DNA from: Bradyrhizobium iriomotense
GTDB taxonomy: Bacteria; Pseudomonadota; Alphaproteobacteria; Rhizobiales; Xanthobacteraceae
Direction of reading: 5' to 3'
Assembly: GCF_030160715.1 (NCBI RefSeq)
Contig: NZ_BSOW01000042.1
Span: 1 to 64,000, forward strand
DNA: 64,000 nt
Part shown: piece after piece, positions 17,458-26,588 of the stretch
Numbering within the stretch: position 1 is the first letter of the stretch
How the letters are laid out: every line of letters starts with the position of its first letter
Notes under the pieces: generated by a model
Databases searched by the model: none
Told to the model about the DNA's origin: nothing
The model's input: only the letters and a program-made list of their open reading frames with translations
Program-made: the position numbers and the translations under genes

Positions 17458-18562
17458 GGCCGGCTAACCTGCCACGAAGCCTGATGCCGAGCTCGTCCCC
17501 AATACGTACGATGTCGCCACTGCCGATCCGTCGGCCGTTTGCAAGGATATCGACCGGGCCGTCGACCGGCCGGCCAAGTTCGAACACATGTCCTTCGCCG
17601 ATGCCCCTCAATGCTCCCAGCGTGATCGGCCAGCGGCCGCATTCGAAGACAAGGGTGACCTCGATGTCGTCGAGGTCAGCTTCCGAGGGCGGATGCTGCG
17701 GTCGGGGCGGTGTTGTCATATGTGCGTACTCCAGAGGTCGCGGCACCAACCGAAATGGTCTCCGTAGGATCAGGCGGTTGCCGGCGACATCTGCCACGGT
17801 CCATAACCGGCCCGCAGTGAGAGTGATCTCACCACGGGCAAATGGCATTACGTCTGGCAATAGTGCGTCGCCTGCACTCGTTTTGCGAAGCAGCGAGGCC
17901 GTAGCGCGGAGCGCACCCAGTTCTCCTGCAACGATGATGGGAAGCTCTTTGGAAAGCTTGCGCGTTTCGCGCGGCAATTGGCCGAAGAGCTCGCCTAAAG
18001 CGTGGAACGCCGGCGGTATCGGTCCATCAAGAGGCGAGAAAAGAAACAGGCGACCTTTGGTCCTGACCGGACCGTAGATGATGCCGAATTCGATGTAAGG
18101 CCCGATCGTCTCCGCCTTTCCAACACGGAGAAGTTGCAGCCGCTGCTGAATCTGATTCTCCAGAGGTGCCAGCAACGGTTCGAGTGCAAGTTCGAGAACG
18201 AGCGAACGACTTGGCTCGGAAGGCAACGTTAGGCCGCTCTGTACTGCCGAGATTAACGCCTCGGCAAGTGCATGGGGTATCGACAAAACGATCGTTTCAT
18301 CTCCGACGCCCCAAACGCAGTCGAGCATCGATATCGCCGAAGGTTCAACCTGCCAGACGAGTCGTTCCAATCGCACCGATAGCAGCTTATCGCCAAGGCT
18401 CGTCTGCAAAGGCGTGCGGGGGGTGGCGATGCTATTGAGCCACGCGACAAACGCATGGGTCAGAATGAGTGACGGCTCGTAGGTCGCGTATTCGTCCGCA
18501 GGATTTGCAGCAGGCGGGTCTACAAGACAGCACGTTTGCGACGCAAAAGAACTAGCGCTCAT
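17450..18562 (-). CDS. rhcQ: RhcQ, cytoplasmic C-ring (sorting platform) protein
   Basis: This is a protein of 370 aa from ATG 18562, whose first codons overlap the end of rhcZ. The C-terminal ~75 residues form the SpoA/FliN domain (DLDDIEVTLVFECGRWPITL, GHVFELGRPVDGPVDILANG, GSGDIVRIGDELGIRL). The N-terminal 280 residues are variable, as usual in SctQ proteins. It forms the sorting platform under the export gate with NolU, NolV and RhcN. Confidence 0.9.
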   Translation of the reverse strand: MSASSFASQTCCLVDPPAANPADEYATYEPSLILTHAFVAWLNSIATPRTPLQTSLGDKLLSVRLERLVWQVEPSAISMLDCVWGVGDETIVLSIPHALAEALISAVQSGLTLPSEPSRSLVLELALEPLLAPLENQIQQRLQLLRVGKAETIGPYIEFGIIYGPVRTKGRLFLFSPLDGPIPPAFHALGELFGQLPRETRKLSKELPIIVAGELGALRATASLLRKTSAGDALLPDVMPFARGEITLTAGRLWTVADVAGNRLILRRPFRLVPRPLEYAHMTTPPRPQHPPSEADLDDIEVTLVFECGRWPITLGALRGIGEGHVFELGRPVDGPVDILANGRRIGSGDIVRIGDELGIRLRGRLAGHD

Positions 18563-19070
18563 CAGAACCGTCTGCCACTTTGTGGGGCAAAGCCCGCCCG
18601 TAACGAAGCGAGACCTCATCATCGGCCTCTATCTCGGCTGTAACCTCTGCATGGGTGTCGGCCGCCCGATGGACATCGGTCTCGATTTGCCGCCATTTGT
18701 CAGTTGCCGCGGAACATTTGGCCCAGTGCGCCCGCCCTTCGGAGGCCGCTGTCTCGGCCTGCTTTTGAGCGCTACGCGCGTCCTCAAGCGTCTGACGTTT
18801 CGACGTGACCTCAGTTGCGAGCCTCTCAAGAATGAGCTCGCGACGATCGAGTTCAACGACGGACACGGTACCGAGCGATGTCAGCTGCTCGTAAACCTCC
18901 GCCTGCGCCTGCGCGCGACGTTCTTCTGCAATTGCAAGTTCTCGCCCGGCGCGCTCCGCGGCCAAGGCCTCGATGCGGCATCTAGCCTCCATATTGGACA
19001 ACTCAGTTCGAGCACCGCGCTCACGTATTTCCTTTACGTGCCGCAATCTCGAAGCGTGAATGCAACTCAT
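18552..19070 (-). CDS. rhcZ: RhcZ, SctO/YscO-like stalk protein
   Basis: This is a protein of 172 aa from ATG 19070, which overlaps the rhcN stop as ATGA. It is almost entirely charged alpha-helix, Glu/Ala/Arg-rich (ALAAERAGRELAIAEERRAQ, VVELDRRELILERLATEV), and predicted to form a coiled coil like FliJ/YscO. Its place between the ATPase gene and rhcQ is the standard position. It probably connects the ATPase to the export gate. Confidence 0.82.
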   Translation of the reverse strand: MSCIHASRLRHVKEIRERGARTELSNMEARCRIEALAAERAGRELAIAEERRAQAQAEVYEQLTSLGTVSVVELDRRELILERLATEVTSKRQTLEDARSAQKQAETAASEGRAHWAKCSAATDKWRQIETDVHRAADTHAEVTAEIEADDEVSLRYGRALPHKVADGSDER

Positions 19071-20371
19071 GCGGTCAGACGGCACATCCATGTGACGGTT
19101 TCCTCGAAACTGGACGCATCGTTTTCGCCCTGGCGCAAGAACTTGCGCAGGTCATCGATAGAGGCGATAGCCCGGTCCGTCAGCGGATCGCTGCCTTGCT
19201 TGTATTCGCCGACCTTGACCAAAAACTCGGCCTCTGCGTGGCGTGAGAGCAGATCGCGGAAGAAGGAAGCTGCCTTGCGGTGCGGCGCCGACACGACGGC
19301 ATCCATGACGCGGCTGCGGCTCGACAGCACATCGATAGCGGGGAAATGCGCTCGCGCCGCGATAGAAGGTGAGAGAACGATATGGCCATCGAGAATGCCG
19401 CGCGTTTCCTCGGCGATTGGATCGCCCGTACCCTCACCTTCTACAAGCACGGTATAGAAGGCTGTAATTGAGCCGTGCTCATCCATGCCCGCACGCTCCA
19501 GCAAGCCCGGCAGCATGGCAAAGACAGAGGGAGGAAAGCCCCGCCGGGTCGGTGGCTCACCCGCAGCAAGCCCGATTTCGCGCATCGCGCGGCTAAAACG
19601 CGTCAGTGAATCCATCATCAGAACGACGCGCAGGCCTTGTTCGCGAAAATATTCGGCGAGCGCGGTTGCCATATAGGCACATTGCGCCCGTTCCATCGCC
19701 GAGCGATCGGAGGTCTCGACGACGACGACCGTACGGCGAAGGGCTGCCTCCCCTAGATGCCGCTCGATGAATTCACGCACTTCTCGTCCACGCTCACCTA
19801 TCAGAGCAACCACGGTCACGTCGGCGATCGCGCCCTTTACGATCTGTGCCAATAAGGTCGACTTGCCGCAACCAGGCTCTCCATATATGCCGATGCGCTG
19901 GCCCTCGCCGCATGTCAGAAGACCGTCCAAGACACGGACACCGAGTGGCAAGGGCCGCTCGATGATGCGTCTCGTCATTGGATTTGGAGCTTGGCCGCGC
20001 AGGGGGCGAGTTTCTGTGGCCTTGACTGCGCCCTTGCCATCGAGAGGACGGCCGAAGCTGTCGATCACCCGGCCAAGCAGATCGGGCCCGACCGGCACTT
20101 CATGCATTCGTCCGGTCGCGACGACTTCTGCGCGGCTGGACACGCCCAGCAAGTCACCGATCGGCGTCAGCAACACGCCATCCGGCAATAGACCTATCAC
20201 CTCGGCCTCAAGCGAGAAGCCGGTGCGCGGATCCTGCACGACACAAAGCTCTCCGACGCGAGCATCCGGCAAGACTGCATGGAGGAGCGTGCCGATCGCG
20301 CGCGTGATCCGTCCGCGTACGGGACGCGTGTCGACATGCCTTGCTATCGATCGCAGACGCGATAGCGCCAC
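19067..20371 (-). CDS. rhcN: RhcN, type III secretion ATPase
   Basis: This is a protein of 434 aa from GTG 20371, which has GGGGAG eight bases upstream. The same frame is open farther upstream but that part overlaps nolV and is not protein-like. The Walker A motif is GEPGCGKST (about residue 165), Walker B is RVVLMMDSLTRFSRA, and LAAGEPPTRRGFPPSVFAML follows as in all SctN/FliI ATPases. It powers unfolding and chaperone release at the cytoplasmic face of the machine. Confidence 0.95.
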   Translation of the reverse strand: MALSRLRSIARHVDTRPVRGRITRAIGTLLHAVLPDARVGELCVVQDPRTGFSLEAEVIGLLPDGVLLTPIGDLLGVSSRAEVVATGRMHEVPVGPDLLGRVIDSFGRPLDGKGAVKATETRPLRGQAPNPMTRRIIERPLPLGVRVLDGLLTCGEGQRIGIYGEPGCGKSTLLAQIVKGAIADVTVVALIGERGREVREFIERHLGEAALRRTVVVVETSDRSAMERAQCAYMATALAEYFREQGLRVVLMMDSLTRFSRAMREIGLAAGEPPTRRGFPPSVFAMLPGLLERAGMDEHGSITAFYTVLVEGEGTGDPIAEETRGILDGHIVLSPSIAARAHFPAIDVLSSRSRVMDAVVSAPHRKAASFFRDLLSRHAEAEFLVKVGEYKQGSDPLTDRAIASIDDLRKFLRQGENDASSFEETVTWMCRLTA

Positions 20372-20421
20372 GTGCGCACTCCCCTCGCCATGGGGACTGC
20401 TATGGTTTGCTCCCCGCGCTG

Positions 20422-21045
20422 TCACAGTTCGCCTGCCTGAGGAGGTAACCCAAGTCCAAGACGCAGCGCGCGGAGCTGTGCGGCAAGTCCGAGATCGACA
20501 TTGCCGAACTCGCTCCGCAATACGCATTCGTGCGGGGCGAGCGCCGGATCCGGAACAATTCGGACAGCCGGCCGGCCCTCCCGTCCGTCGCACGCTGCAA
20601 ATTCGCGTGCAAGCGTATCGGCATTCATGGGCGACACATGAAGAGAAAGTTCCGCCCCACCATATTTTCGCAGGATCGCGTGACGAACCGTTCTCACCAA
20701 CATCTCGCCCGGGTCGAAGGCGCCGAGCAGATCGGTTACGATCTCCATCACGAGCTGCGGCAACTCCTCCTCTAGAGTGGCGTTTCTCCGTGCCACTTCC
20801 GAGGTCGCCTGCGCGACCAGTTGCGCCATTTCCTCGGCGCCCGCCGTCACCCCCTCGGTACGGCCGCGCGCTCGCTCCAGCTGATAGGCTCTGCGCGCCC
20901 AACCGCGAACGCGCTGCAGATGCCGCTCTGCTGCGGCTCGCGCCTCGACGGCTTTCTGCCAGATTTCGAGATCCCTCGCTTCTATGAGCGGGCCAAGCGG
21001 GCGCATGTGCGGAGCTAAGGGCGGCGCGGATTCGTCGGCTGTCAT
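20422..21045 (-). CDS. nolV: NolV (RhcL), stator protein of the T3SS ATPase
   Basis: This is a protein of 207 aa in the FliH/YscL family: a helical N-terminal half (ARAAAERHLQRVRGWARRAY, TSEVARRNATLEEELPQLVM) and a C-terminal HrpE/YscL-like half (FDPGEMLVRTVRHAILRKYG, LRSEFGNVDLGLAAQLRALR). It links RhcN to the sorting platform and holds the ATPase inactive. It starts five bases after the nolU stop. Confidence 0.9.
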   Translation of the reverse strand: MTADESAPPLAPHMRPLGPLIEARDLEIWQKAVEARAAAERHLQRVRGWARRAYQLERARGRTEGVTAGAEEMAQLVAQATSEVARRNATLEEELPQLVMEIVTDLLGAFDPGEMLVRTVRHAILRKYGGAELSLHVSPMNADTLAREFAACDGREGRPAVRIVPDPALAPHECVLRSEFGNVDLGLAAQLRALRLGLGLPPQAGEL

Positions 21046-21050
21046 AGCAC

Positions 21051-21668
21051 TTAGCCTTCCGTCGCCAAATGGGCCAAAACCAAGGAAAATAATCGGCCTG
21101 CGGCTTCGCGATGTTCGTTTGCTGGATGGTCGGCGGCAGTTCCGACTGCTAAGCGTAGAAGCACGCGGCTGCGATCAAGCGCTGACCCTTCGTCGAGCCA
21201 GGCGCCGAGACAGGCATGCCCATCGTCATCAATCTCTTGCGCGAGTTGTTGTGGATCGGCAATGACACTGGTTGAAACCGCGTGCGATGCATGTCGGATA
21301 CCGAAAGCCTGCACTTCGGCACCGACACGCCCGATCAGCACGGCGACATCCTGCTTTGAGATCAGCTTTATCAGCGAACGGGCATGCCAAATACTGCCGG
21401 CGAGCAGAGCGGCCCGTTGCGGATCATGCCCGAGCAGAAGGTCCGGGCCCGAGACCCCTCCGTTCAAGTCCATTTCATTGTCAAGCAGCAACTCTGCCAT
21501 CCTTATCTGCAGCCTGGGGCTCTTCTGCAGCTGCACCAGCGTCGCAGCCGATAGGTTCGCGTCAAGACGTGCGGCAAGACGGGTCGGATGAATCGAGGCA
21601 GCGAGCCCGCGAGCACTTACCGATAGCGGTAGACGACGCCGCTCGGCGGACGACTTCGATGGCTCCAT
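21051..21668 (-). CDS. nolU: NolU, SctK-like sorting platform protein
   Basis: This is a protein of 205 aa from ATG 21668 (MEPSKSSAERRRLPLSVSAR), 13 bases after the rhcJ stop. The upstream extension of the frame overlaps rhcJ. Only the gene position and general pattern (helical, Leu/Ala-rich, LARLDANLSAATL-like N-terminal part, LLGHDPQRAALLAGSIWHAR in the middle) support the identity; there are no catalytic motifs. SctK proteins anchor the sorting platform to the inner-membrane ring. Confidence 0.85.
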   Translation of the reverse strand: MEPSKSSAERRRLPLSVSARGLAASIHPTRLAARLDANLSAATLVQLQKSPRLQIRMAELLLDNEMDLNGGVSGPDLLLGHDPQRAALLAGSIWHARSLIKLISKQDVAVLIGRVGAEVQAFGIRHASHAVSTSVIADPQQLAQEIDDDGHACLGAWLDEGSALDRSRVLLRLAVGTAADHPANEHREAAGRLFSLVLAHLATEG

Positions 21669-21681
21669 GTCGAACGCTACC

Positions 21682-22557
21682 CTAGGTCGCATTAGGGTTA
21701 ATCGCTTTGCGAACGACCTCGATAGCGGACGCCGCCGAACGTCCGCCAACCGCGGCTACTTTGGGAGACGATTGCCTTCGCTGACGTATACGAGCGCTCA
21801 GCAAGACGTAGGACAGCACGCCGAATACCGACCCGCCGAGACCCGTTCCAACTGCAAGCAAGGGCGTTGAAATCAATCCAGGCGCTTGGGTGAATGCAGC
21901 CGCCGGCGCGGGCCGCTGCTCGAGTGCAGGCCGCTCGACCGACACAAACACCACAGCCACCTTGTCGTAGGATAAGCCCTCGATGCTGTTGGCAACGAGC
22001 ATCTTAATCTGCGGCAGCAGGATTGAGAGATCGGCCTTGGAGTCATGCCGGATGAAAACCGACGCCGAAGATGGCGTAGCGTCCCGTCGCAACAGGTCGT
22101 TCTTCGGCAGAACAACATGGACGCGCGCTGACAGGACGCCGTCGATATCGCTGATCGTGCGCGACAATTCCTCGCTCAGGGCATAGACGTAACGGGCGCG
22201 CTCCTCAGTCGGCGAAGCAATCAGGCCCGCCGCGTTGAACACTTCGCCGAGACTCTTGAAGGAGTGGCGCGGCAGGCCTTCGGCATTCAGCAGGTCGATC
22301 GAAAAGGCAATCTGATTCTGCTCGACCTGGATCGTGCTGGTCCCATCCTTGGCCGCAACACGAACCGAATCGACCCCATTCTTAAGGAGCACCGCAAGCA
22401 TCTCATTCGCCTCACGCTCCTGCACCTTGGTGTAGAGATCAGCTTTGCAACCAATAAGGGGGAGAAGGAGCGGCAGCAGAGCCAGGCCGCGAAACCACTT
22501 GTTAAATGGGCGACCATGGCCGCTTTCGCGACGGATTGAACCAATCATTCGCCCCAC
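21682..22557 (-). CDS. rhcJ: RhcJ (NolT), inner-membrane ring lipoprotein (SctJ/YscJ)
   Basis: This is a protein of 291 aa. The signal peptide ends in a lipobox (LLPLIGCKADLY), so the mature protein is lipid-anchored. The two ring-building domains follow, with EREANEMLAVLLKNGVDSVR, ELSRTISDIDGVLSARVHVV and IKMLVANSIEGLSYDKVAVV as the most typical pieces. A C-terminal transmembrane helix (GTGLGGSVFGVLSYVLLSA) completes the SctJ layout. It starts directly after the nolB stop. Confidence 0.94.
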   Translation of the reverse strand: MGRMIGSIRRESGHGRPFNKWFRGLALLPLLLPLIGCKADLYTKVQEREANEMLAVLLKNGVDSVRVAAKDGTSTIQVEQNQIAFSIDLLNAEGLPRHSFKSLGEVFNAAGLIASPTEERARYVYALSEELSRTISDIDGVLSARVHVVLPKNDLLRRDATPSSASVFIRHDSKADLSILLPQIKMLVANSIEGLSYDKVAVVFVSVERPALEQRPAPAAAFTQAPGLISTPLLAVGTGLGGSVFGVLSYVLLSARIRQRRQSSPKVAAVGGRSAASAIEVVRKAINPNAT

Positions 22558-23073
22558 TCAGCCCGCCGATATTAGTTTGTTCAGTGATGAACTGATACTG
22601 CCAATGCCGTTCGAAATCAGCGTAACCTGGATGACGCTGTCAGAAACATCCTTCAGATTCGTCATCATCGCCTCGAAGTTATCTACGCTGTGAGGGGCGC
22701 TCGACAGACGTGTTTCCGCCGCGCCCGGTTGCCGCAAAAGGGGCTGCGACGCCGGCCCAGGCTCCGCAGCCTTCGGAAGAGCGGCCCCACCGCCGGCCGC
22801 GACGTGAGGAACTGCATTGACCCGATACAGCGAGGAAAGATTTTGGAGGATGCGCTCGCCCAGGGGACTGGCCTGTGTTGTTGTTCGCCAAACTTCTGAT
22901 GTCGGGGCAACAGGCGCTACTTCTGTCACTGGAGGCGTAACGTCTTGAGACGAAGCCACCTGCAAAAGGCTCTGCTGGAACTGGACCTGCTCGCCGACCG
23001 CTGTTGGCGTGCAGGTCTTGGACAGACCTTCGGTCAGAGTGGGTGAAATCGGCGCAGCGCCTAACACCATCAT
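22558..23073 (-). CDS. nolB: NolB, inner rod/pilus-associated T3SS protein
   Basis: This is a protein of 171 aa, the first gene of the 11-gene secretion operon. The N-terminal two thirds are Ser/Pro/Thr-rich. The C-terminal helix (VDNFEAMMTNLKDVSDSVIQ followed by VTLISNGIGSISSSLNKLI) is the conserved part, similar to SctI inner-rod proteins. The tts box at 23154-23176 lies about 80 bases upstream of the ATG at 23073. Confidence 0.9.
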   Translation of the reverse strand: MMVLGAAPISPTLTEGLSKTCTPTAVGEQVQFQQSLLQVASSQDVTPPVTEVAPVAPTSEVWRTTTQASPLGERILQNLSSLYRVNAVPHVAAGGGAALPKAAEPGPASQPLLRQPGAAETRLSSAPHSVDNFEAMMTNLKDVSDSVIQVTLISNGIGSISSSLNKLISAG

Positions 23074-23153
23074 GGAGAAACCTTGCTCTCTTCGAGACGT
23101 GATGAGACCGGCCGTTCAAGACCCATTAACAGCCCAACTGTCCTAGAGAGGCG

Positions 23154-23176
23154 AGCTGACGACAAGCTGACGAGTT
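23154..23176 (-). promoter_or_regulatory. tts box in front of nolB
   Basis: The minus strand reads CGTCAGCTTGTCGTCAGCTC, matching the TtsI binding site GTCAGCTT-N2-CG-N2-AGCT. It faces nolB. It lies between the divergent nolB and rhcC1 genes; no separate box facing rhcC1 was seen, so it may serve both. Confidence 0.85.
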
Positions 23177-23263
23177 CGCCCCGTCCAGCGTCATCTAAAG
23201 ATCACGTTTGGTCTCCAAGTTGGCGTGACTTCACTCCCGTTGGCTAAGTCAAAGAAAGCGTGA

Positions 23264-23959
23264 ATGCTCATCCGATCCATGATCCTGTGCGTTTTGAACG
23301 CCGTTCTGTGTGTCGGTGTTTTCATTACGACCGGAACACAGATGGCGCTCGGCGCTTCCCTGTCGCTGCCCTCGACGCCTTATCACTATTTAGTTGTGGA
23401 TCAGGAGCTTCCTTCCGCGCTGCAAGAATTCGGCAACAACCTCAATATCAGAGTCAGCATCAGCGGCGAGGTGAAGGGACGGATTCGCGGGCGCTTGCCG
23501 GATCTGGCACCGCGCGAATTCCTCGACCATCTGACGAACCTGTACAATCTTCAGTGGTACTACGATGGACTCGTGCTTTACGTGTCTGCCGCAAAGGAAG
23601 CGCAAACTCGTCTGCTTCTACTGGGCCCGGTCAGCTTCGAGGCGTTCACGGCGGCCCTTGATGCGCTCAGCATCTCCGACGAGCGCTATATCATGAGACC
23701 GGCGCCCGGAAATGGCCTGGTGTTGGCGTCCGGTCCACCACGCTTCATCGCGCTCGTGGATGAGACGCTCAATGGGCTGGTGGCGCAGGCGCAAGCGCGA
23801 CCACGCGCTGTCGAGGCGCCGCCGCGGGACTCTGTGCTGATGTTATTTCGCGGTTCCTCGGAGATGATCATTCGGGATGGAAGACCGGAAGGTCCCTATT
23901 CTTTCGACACCCCGCGCCAGGACGGCGTCATGCCCGCGCATGCGCTAGGCCAGAGATGA
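23264..23959 (+). CDS. rhcC1: RhcC1, N-terminal secretin subunit
   Basis: This is a protein of 231 aa divergent from nolB. A signal peptide (MILCVLNAVLCVGVFITTGT) is followed by secretin N0/N1 domains (YHYLVVDQELPSALQEFGNN, EVKGRIRGRLPDLAPREFLD, LYNLQWYYDGLVLYVSAAKE). This is the part of YscC-type secretins that RhcC2 lacks, and the split is characteristic of rhizobial T3SS. It acts in the periplasm with RhcC2 and RhcJ. The C-terminal ~40 residues are variable. Confidence 0.93.
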   Translation: MLIRSMILCVLNAVLCVGVFITTGTQMALGASLSLPSTPYHYLVVDQELPSALQEFGNNLNIRVSISGEVKGRIRGRLPDLAPREFLDHLTNLYNLQWYYDGLVLYVSAAKEAQTRLLLLGPVSFEAFTAALDALSISDERYIMRPAPGNGLVLASGPPRFIALVDETLNGLVAQAQARPRAVEAPPRDSVLMLFRGSSEMIIRDGRPEGPYSFDTPRQDGVMPAHALGQR

Positions 23960-24434
23960 TTAAGACCTAGTTGTCAAATTCCTACAGCGCGCTCCATAAG
24001 GAGAGGACGTCAATGAGTGGCTCAGGGCAACTCTCCAACGTCCTCACAATCACGGCTTCGATGCTGGCAACGTCAATCGTGCGTGGCGCGCCGGAACGCG
24101 GCTCGTCGTGCAGCCCGGCCACACGCTGCTCCATAAAACGCCGCCGCCACTTCCGCTTCTGACCACCTTGCGCTCGGGTCAGAACGATCCGGGCTCTCAG
24201 AGCCCACGCCTGCGCCGGTCTTCCACCGCATCGTCAGCGACGTCAGTTCGGCCCGCTCGCATCGCTCAGGGGGCAAGTTGGACCGCCATTGGACACAAGG
24301 TCGCTGTTTGCCTCCATCCTTGGCATAGCAACGCTCTGTGATTGCGAACTAGTGACTCGGGACATTAGAGGCTCTCTTATGTGAGTCCCCGCTGAAGACC
24401 AGTACGTTGCGGCAATAGGTCCGACCTGCCGTTC
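23960..24434. other. Intergenic, no gene recognised
   Basis: Only short overlapping frames without motifs are present downstream of rhcC1. I see no terminator hairpin with a T-run. Confidence 0.45.
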
Positions 24435-24641
24435 CTAGCCGCCATCATGCCTAAAAAACGGCAGAACCTTGCGATCTTCTTCTCTGACGATGTCTGTAAG
24501 TAGCTCAAGCTTCTTGGCCAACTCTGCAAAGCTGTTCGAGATGCTAATCAGAGTGCTCAATCGCTTTGGCGAAATGTCACCTGCTCCTGCCAGAGCCTTA
24601 TAGTGACTTGAGAAATCACGGCATTCGTCGGCTGTCAGCAT
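24435..24641 (-). CDS. Small hypothetical protein, 68 aa
   Basis: The sequence starts MLTADECRDFSSHYKALAGA, continues with SPKRLSTLISISNSFAELAK and ends in a charged helix (KKLELLTDIVREEDRK). The composition looks like a real helical cytoplasmic protein of the kind common in Bradyrhizobium. No family or function is known to me. Confidence 0.6.
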   Translation of the reverse strand: MLTADECRDFSSHYKALAGAGDISPKRLSTLISISNSFAELAKKLELLTDIVREEDRKVLPFFRHDGG

Positions 24642-25069
24642 GGTCGGATAACCTGATGTCTATGGGCGCGCCGGAGCCACCTCGGATGACGCCCTGCGTT
24701 ATTTTGCTCAGCGGCCTCAAAGAATTACTCTCAATCCAAGCTAGGTGGATTGAGAGGATCTACCATGTCGCAGTCAAAGCACCTGAAGATCGGTGCGCGC
24801 GTCCATGGGCGTCCGTCCGCTATCTTTTCGTCGTATGTCCGTAACAATCGCCGTGCCAGAAGACTGGAAAAAAGCCGTGCGTCACCGAGTTGGCGATTGC
24901 AGGTGTCCGCAACCTCTGTCAGGCGGCGACTTTTGCGAACTAAATCGTACACTGGTACGAACCGCCGAGACTCACAAGATTGGTAGGCAACTCTGGCTTG
25001 AGGCGGACGTAAGGTCATATTGTAGCGTCGCTTGAAAAGTACGATTGACCGGATGATGCGATTTGGATT
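24642..25069. other. Intergenic, no gene recognised
   Basis: The stretch between the small gene and the kinase fragment contains only overlapping frames without motifs; it may include the lost 5' part of the kinase gene. Confidence 0.4.
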
Positions 25070-25102
25070 TGCAGACCTCGTCAGCCAACTGAATCTCCTT
25101 CG

Positions 25103-25711
25103 ATGCGCCTGCGCACCTGCCTAAACGACCAGGCCAGTGCTGCGCGGTTATGTGGCGAGATCGACGCCTCGATCGACGAAGCGCTGCAGGAGATCCGGGC
25201 GTTTGCTTATCTGCTGCACCCGCAGAATCTGACGGTTGACGGTCTGAAAGCAACGATCGAACGTTATTCGCGGGGATTTGCCGCGCGGACATCCCTGCAC
25301 GTCACGACCAGGATGTCGTCGGATATCGATCGCTTGTCGCGTGACAAGCAGCATGCGTTGCTCCGGGTCATCCAGGAGGCCCTCACGAACGTCTTCCGTC
25401 ATGCGAAGGCGACGGAGGTGAAGATCGCCGTCGCCTCGAGCGGCCGCCATTTTCAATTGACGGTCAGCGACAACGGGCGGGGCTTTCCGACTGATCGCGC
25501 GAAATCCGGCACGAAAGCCGTGATGGGCGTTGGGATCCCGGCCATGCGGGCCAGATTGCAGCAGATCGGAGGCACGCTTCATATCCACTCCGACGTGGCG
25601 GCGCGACATGCCGGCACCACAGTGCTGGCGGTGTTCCCGCGCGATGTCGTCGAGAACAAACGCAACAGGAAGGCCACGACAGCCGTAAGAGCCCGCCCAA
25701 GCACATCGTGA
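25103..25711 (+). pseudogene. NarX-type sensor histidine kinase, 3' fragment
   Basis: The frame gives 202 aa covering the end of the dimerisation region (EIDASIDEALQEIRAFAYLL followed by HPQNL) and the ATP-binding domain (LLRVIQEALTNVFRHAKATE with the N box, FQLTVSDNGRGF with the G1 box, VMGVGIPAMRARLQQIGGTL). The phosphorylated-His segment (ELHD type) and all sensor domains are missing. A related frame just upstream (QLNLLR) is shifted out of register, so the 5' end is decayed. It lies before two matching NarL-type regulators that have lost a functional local partner. Confidence 0.7.
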
Positions 25712-25807
25712 GAGAAAAAGACTGATCACCGGTGGCAGGGGAACGTCGCCCTGTCGCGCTTGGCGTTTCGGGCTGCCACCGTGTCTAGGAACTTGGAGTG
25801 CTCTGCC

Positions 25808-26437
25808 ATGAAATGGTTTCTGATCGCGGACGATCACGAGGCAGTGCGATCGGGCCTGCGCGCCGTGCTTGAACAACGGGCGGATTGGGAGGTGGTCGCT
25901 GAAGCCAATGACGGCAGCAAGGCCGTTGCCGCTGCAATCGCCAACCAGCCCCACGTCGCCATCGTCGATTTTTCCATGCCGCGTATGACCGGGGTGGAAG
26001 TCGCACGGCGGATCAGGGAATACCCGCTCCAGACCGAGGTGCTGATCTTCACGGTGCACAATTCCAGCCTGCTCGCGCAGGAGGCGTTCCAGGCAGGGGC
26101 GCGCGCCTTCCTGCTGAAATCCGACGCCAAAAAGCTGCTGCTGGCGGCGGTCGAGGCGCTTCTGGCGCACAAGCCGTTCTGTACCAGGAGCTGTCAGAAC
26201 GAACTGGATCGCGGGCTGAGCCGCGGCATGGACAGCCGGCAGGCGCTCACCCCGCGGGAGCAACTCGTCGTCAAGCTGGTTGCGGAGGGGTACAGCAACA
26301 AGGGCATCAGCTCCATCCTGGACCTCAGCGTCAAGACGACGGAGGCGCACCGGGCCGCTGCGATGCGCAAGCTCGACGTGAATTCGACGGCCGGACTGGT
26401 CCGCTACGCGGTGCGGGCCGGGTTGATCGAGGTATGA
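25808..26437 (+). CDS. NarL/FixJ-type response regulator (first of two paralogs)
   Basis: This is a protein of 209 aa from ATG 25808. The receiver domain has acidic residues in LIADDHEA, phosphorylation Asp in VAIVDFSMPRMTG and Lys in FLLKSDAKKL. The C-terminal LuxR-type helix-turn-helix is LTPREQLVVKLVAEGYSNKG followed by DLSVKTTEAHRAAAMRKLDV. It regulates unknown genes. The second regulator at 26589 is a close paralog, and the kinase fragment at 25103 is the presumed former partner. Confidence 0.88.
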   Translation: MKWFLIADDHEAVRSGLRAVLEQRADWEVVAEANDGSKAVAAAIANQPHVAIVDFSMPRMTGVEVARRIREYPLQTEVLIFTVHNSSLLAQEAFQAGARAFLLKSDAKKLLLAAVEALLAHKPFCTRSCQNELDRGLSRGMDSRQALTPREQLVVKLVAEGYSNKGISSILDLSVKTTEAHRAAAMRKLDVNSTAGLVRYAVRAGLIEV

Positions 26438-26588
26438 GGCCCGAGATATGAGGCCCTTGAGTACAATCGCCGAGGGATTTCAGGGTTTTGTGGGATAACC
26501 CGCTGGACTGCGACCGGTATGATCGCTCGATCTTCCTGCCGGTCGCCTCCATCGATCGCCCGATGGGCCCGCATACGGGAACGACGTC

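Noticed and set aside
20372..20902. In-frame upstream extension of rhcN (would make a 611-aa protein)
   Set aside because: The extension overlaps nolV on the same strand in another frame, is Arg/Ser-rich and unlike any ATPase; GTG 20371 has a good ribosome binding site and gives the usual length.
19767..20987. 406-aa plus-strand open frame
   Set aside because: It is antisense to rhcN and nolV; its composition (Arg/Ser/Pro) is that of a shadow frame in GC-rich DNA.
25148..26350. 400-aa minus-strand open frame
   Set aside because: Antisense to the kinase fragment and first response regulator, which carry clear family motifs.
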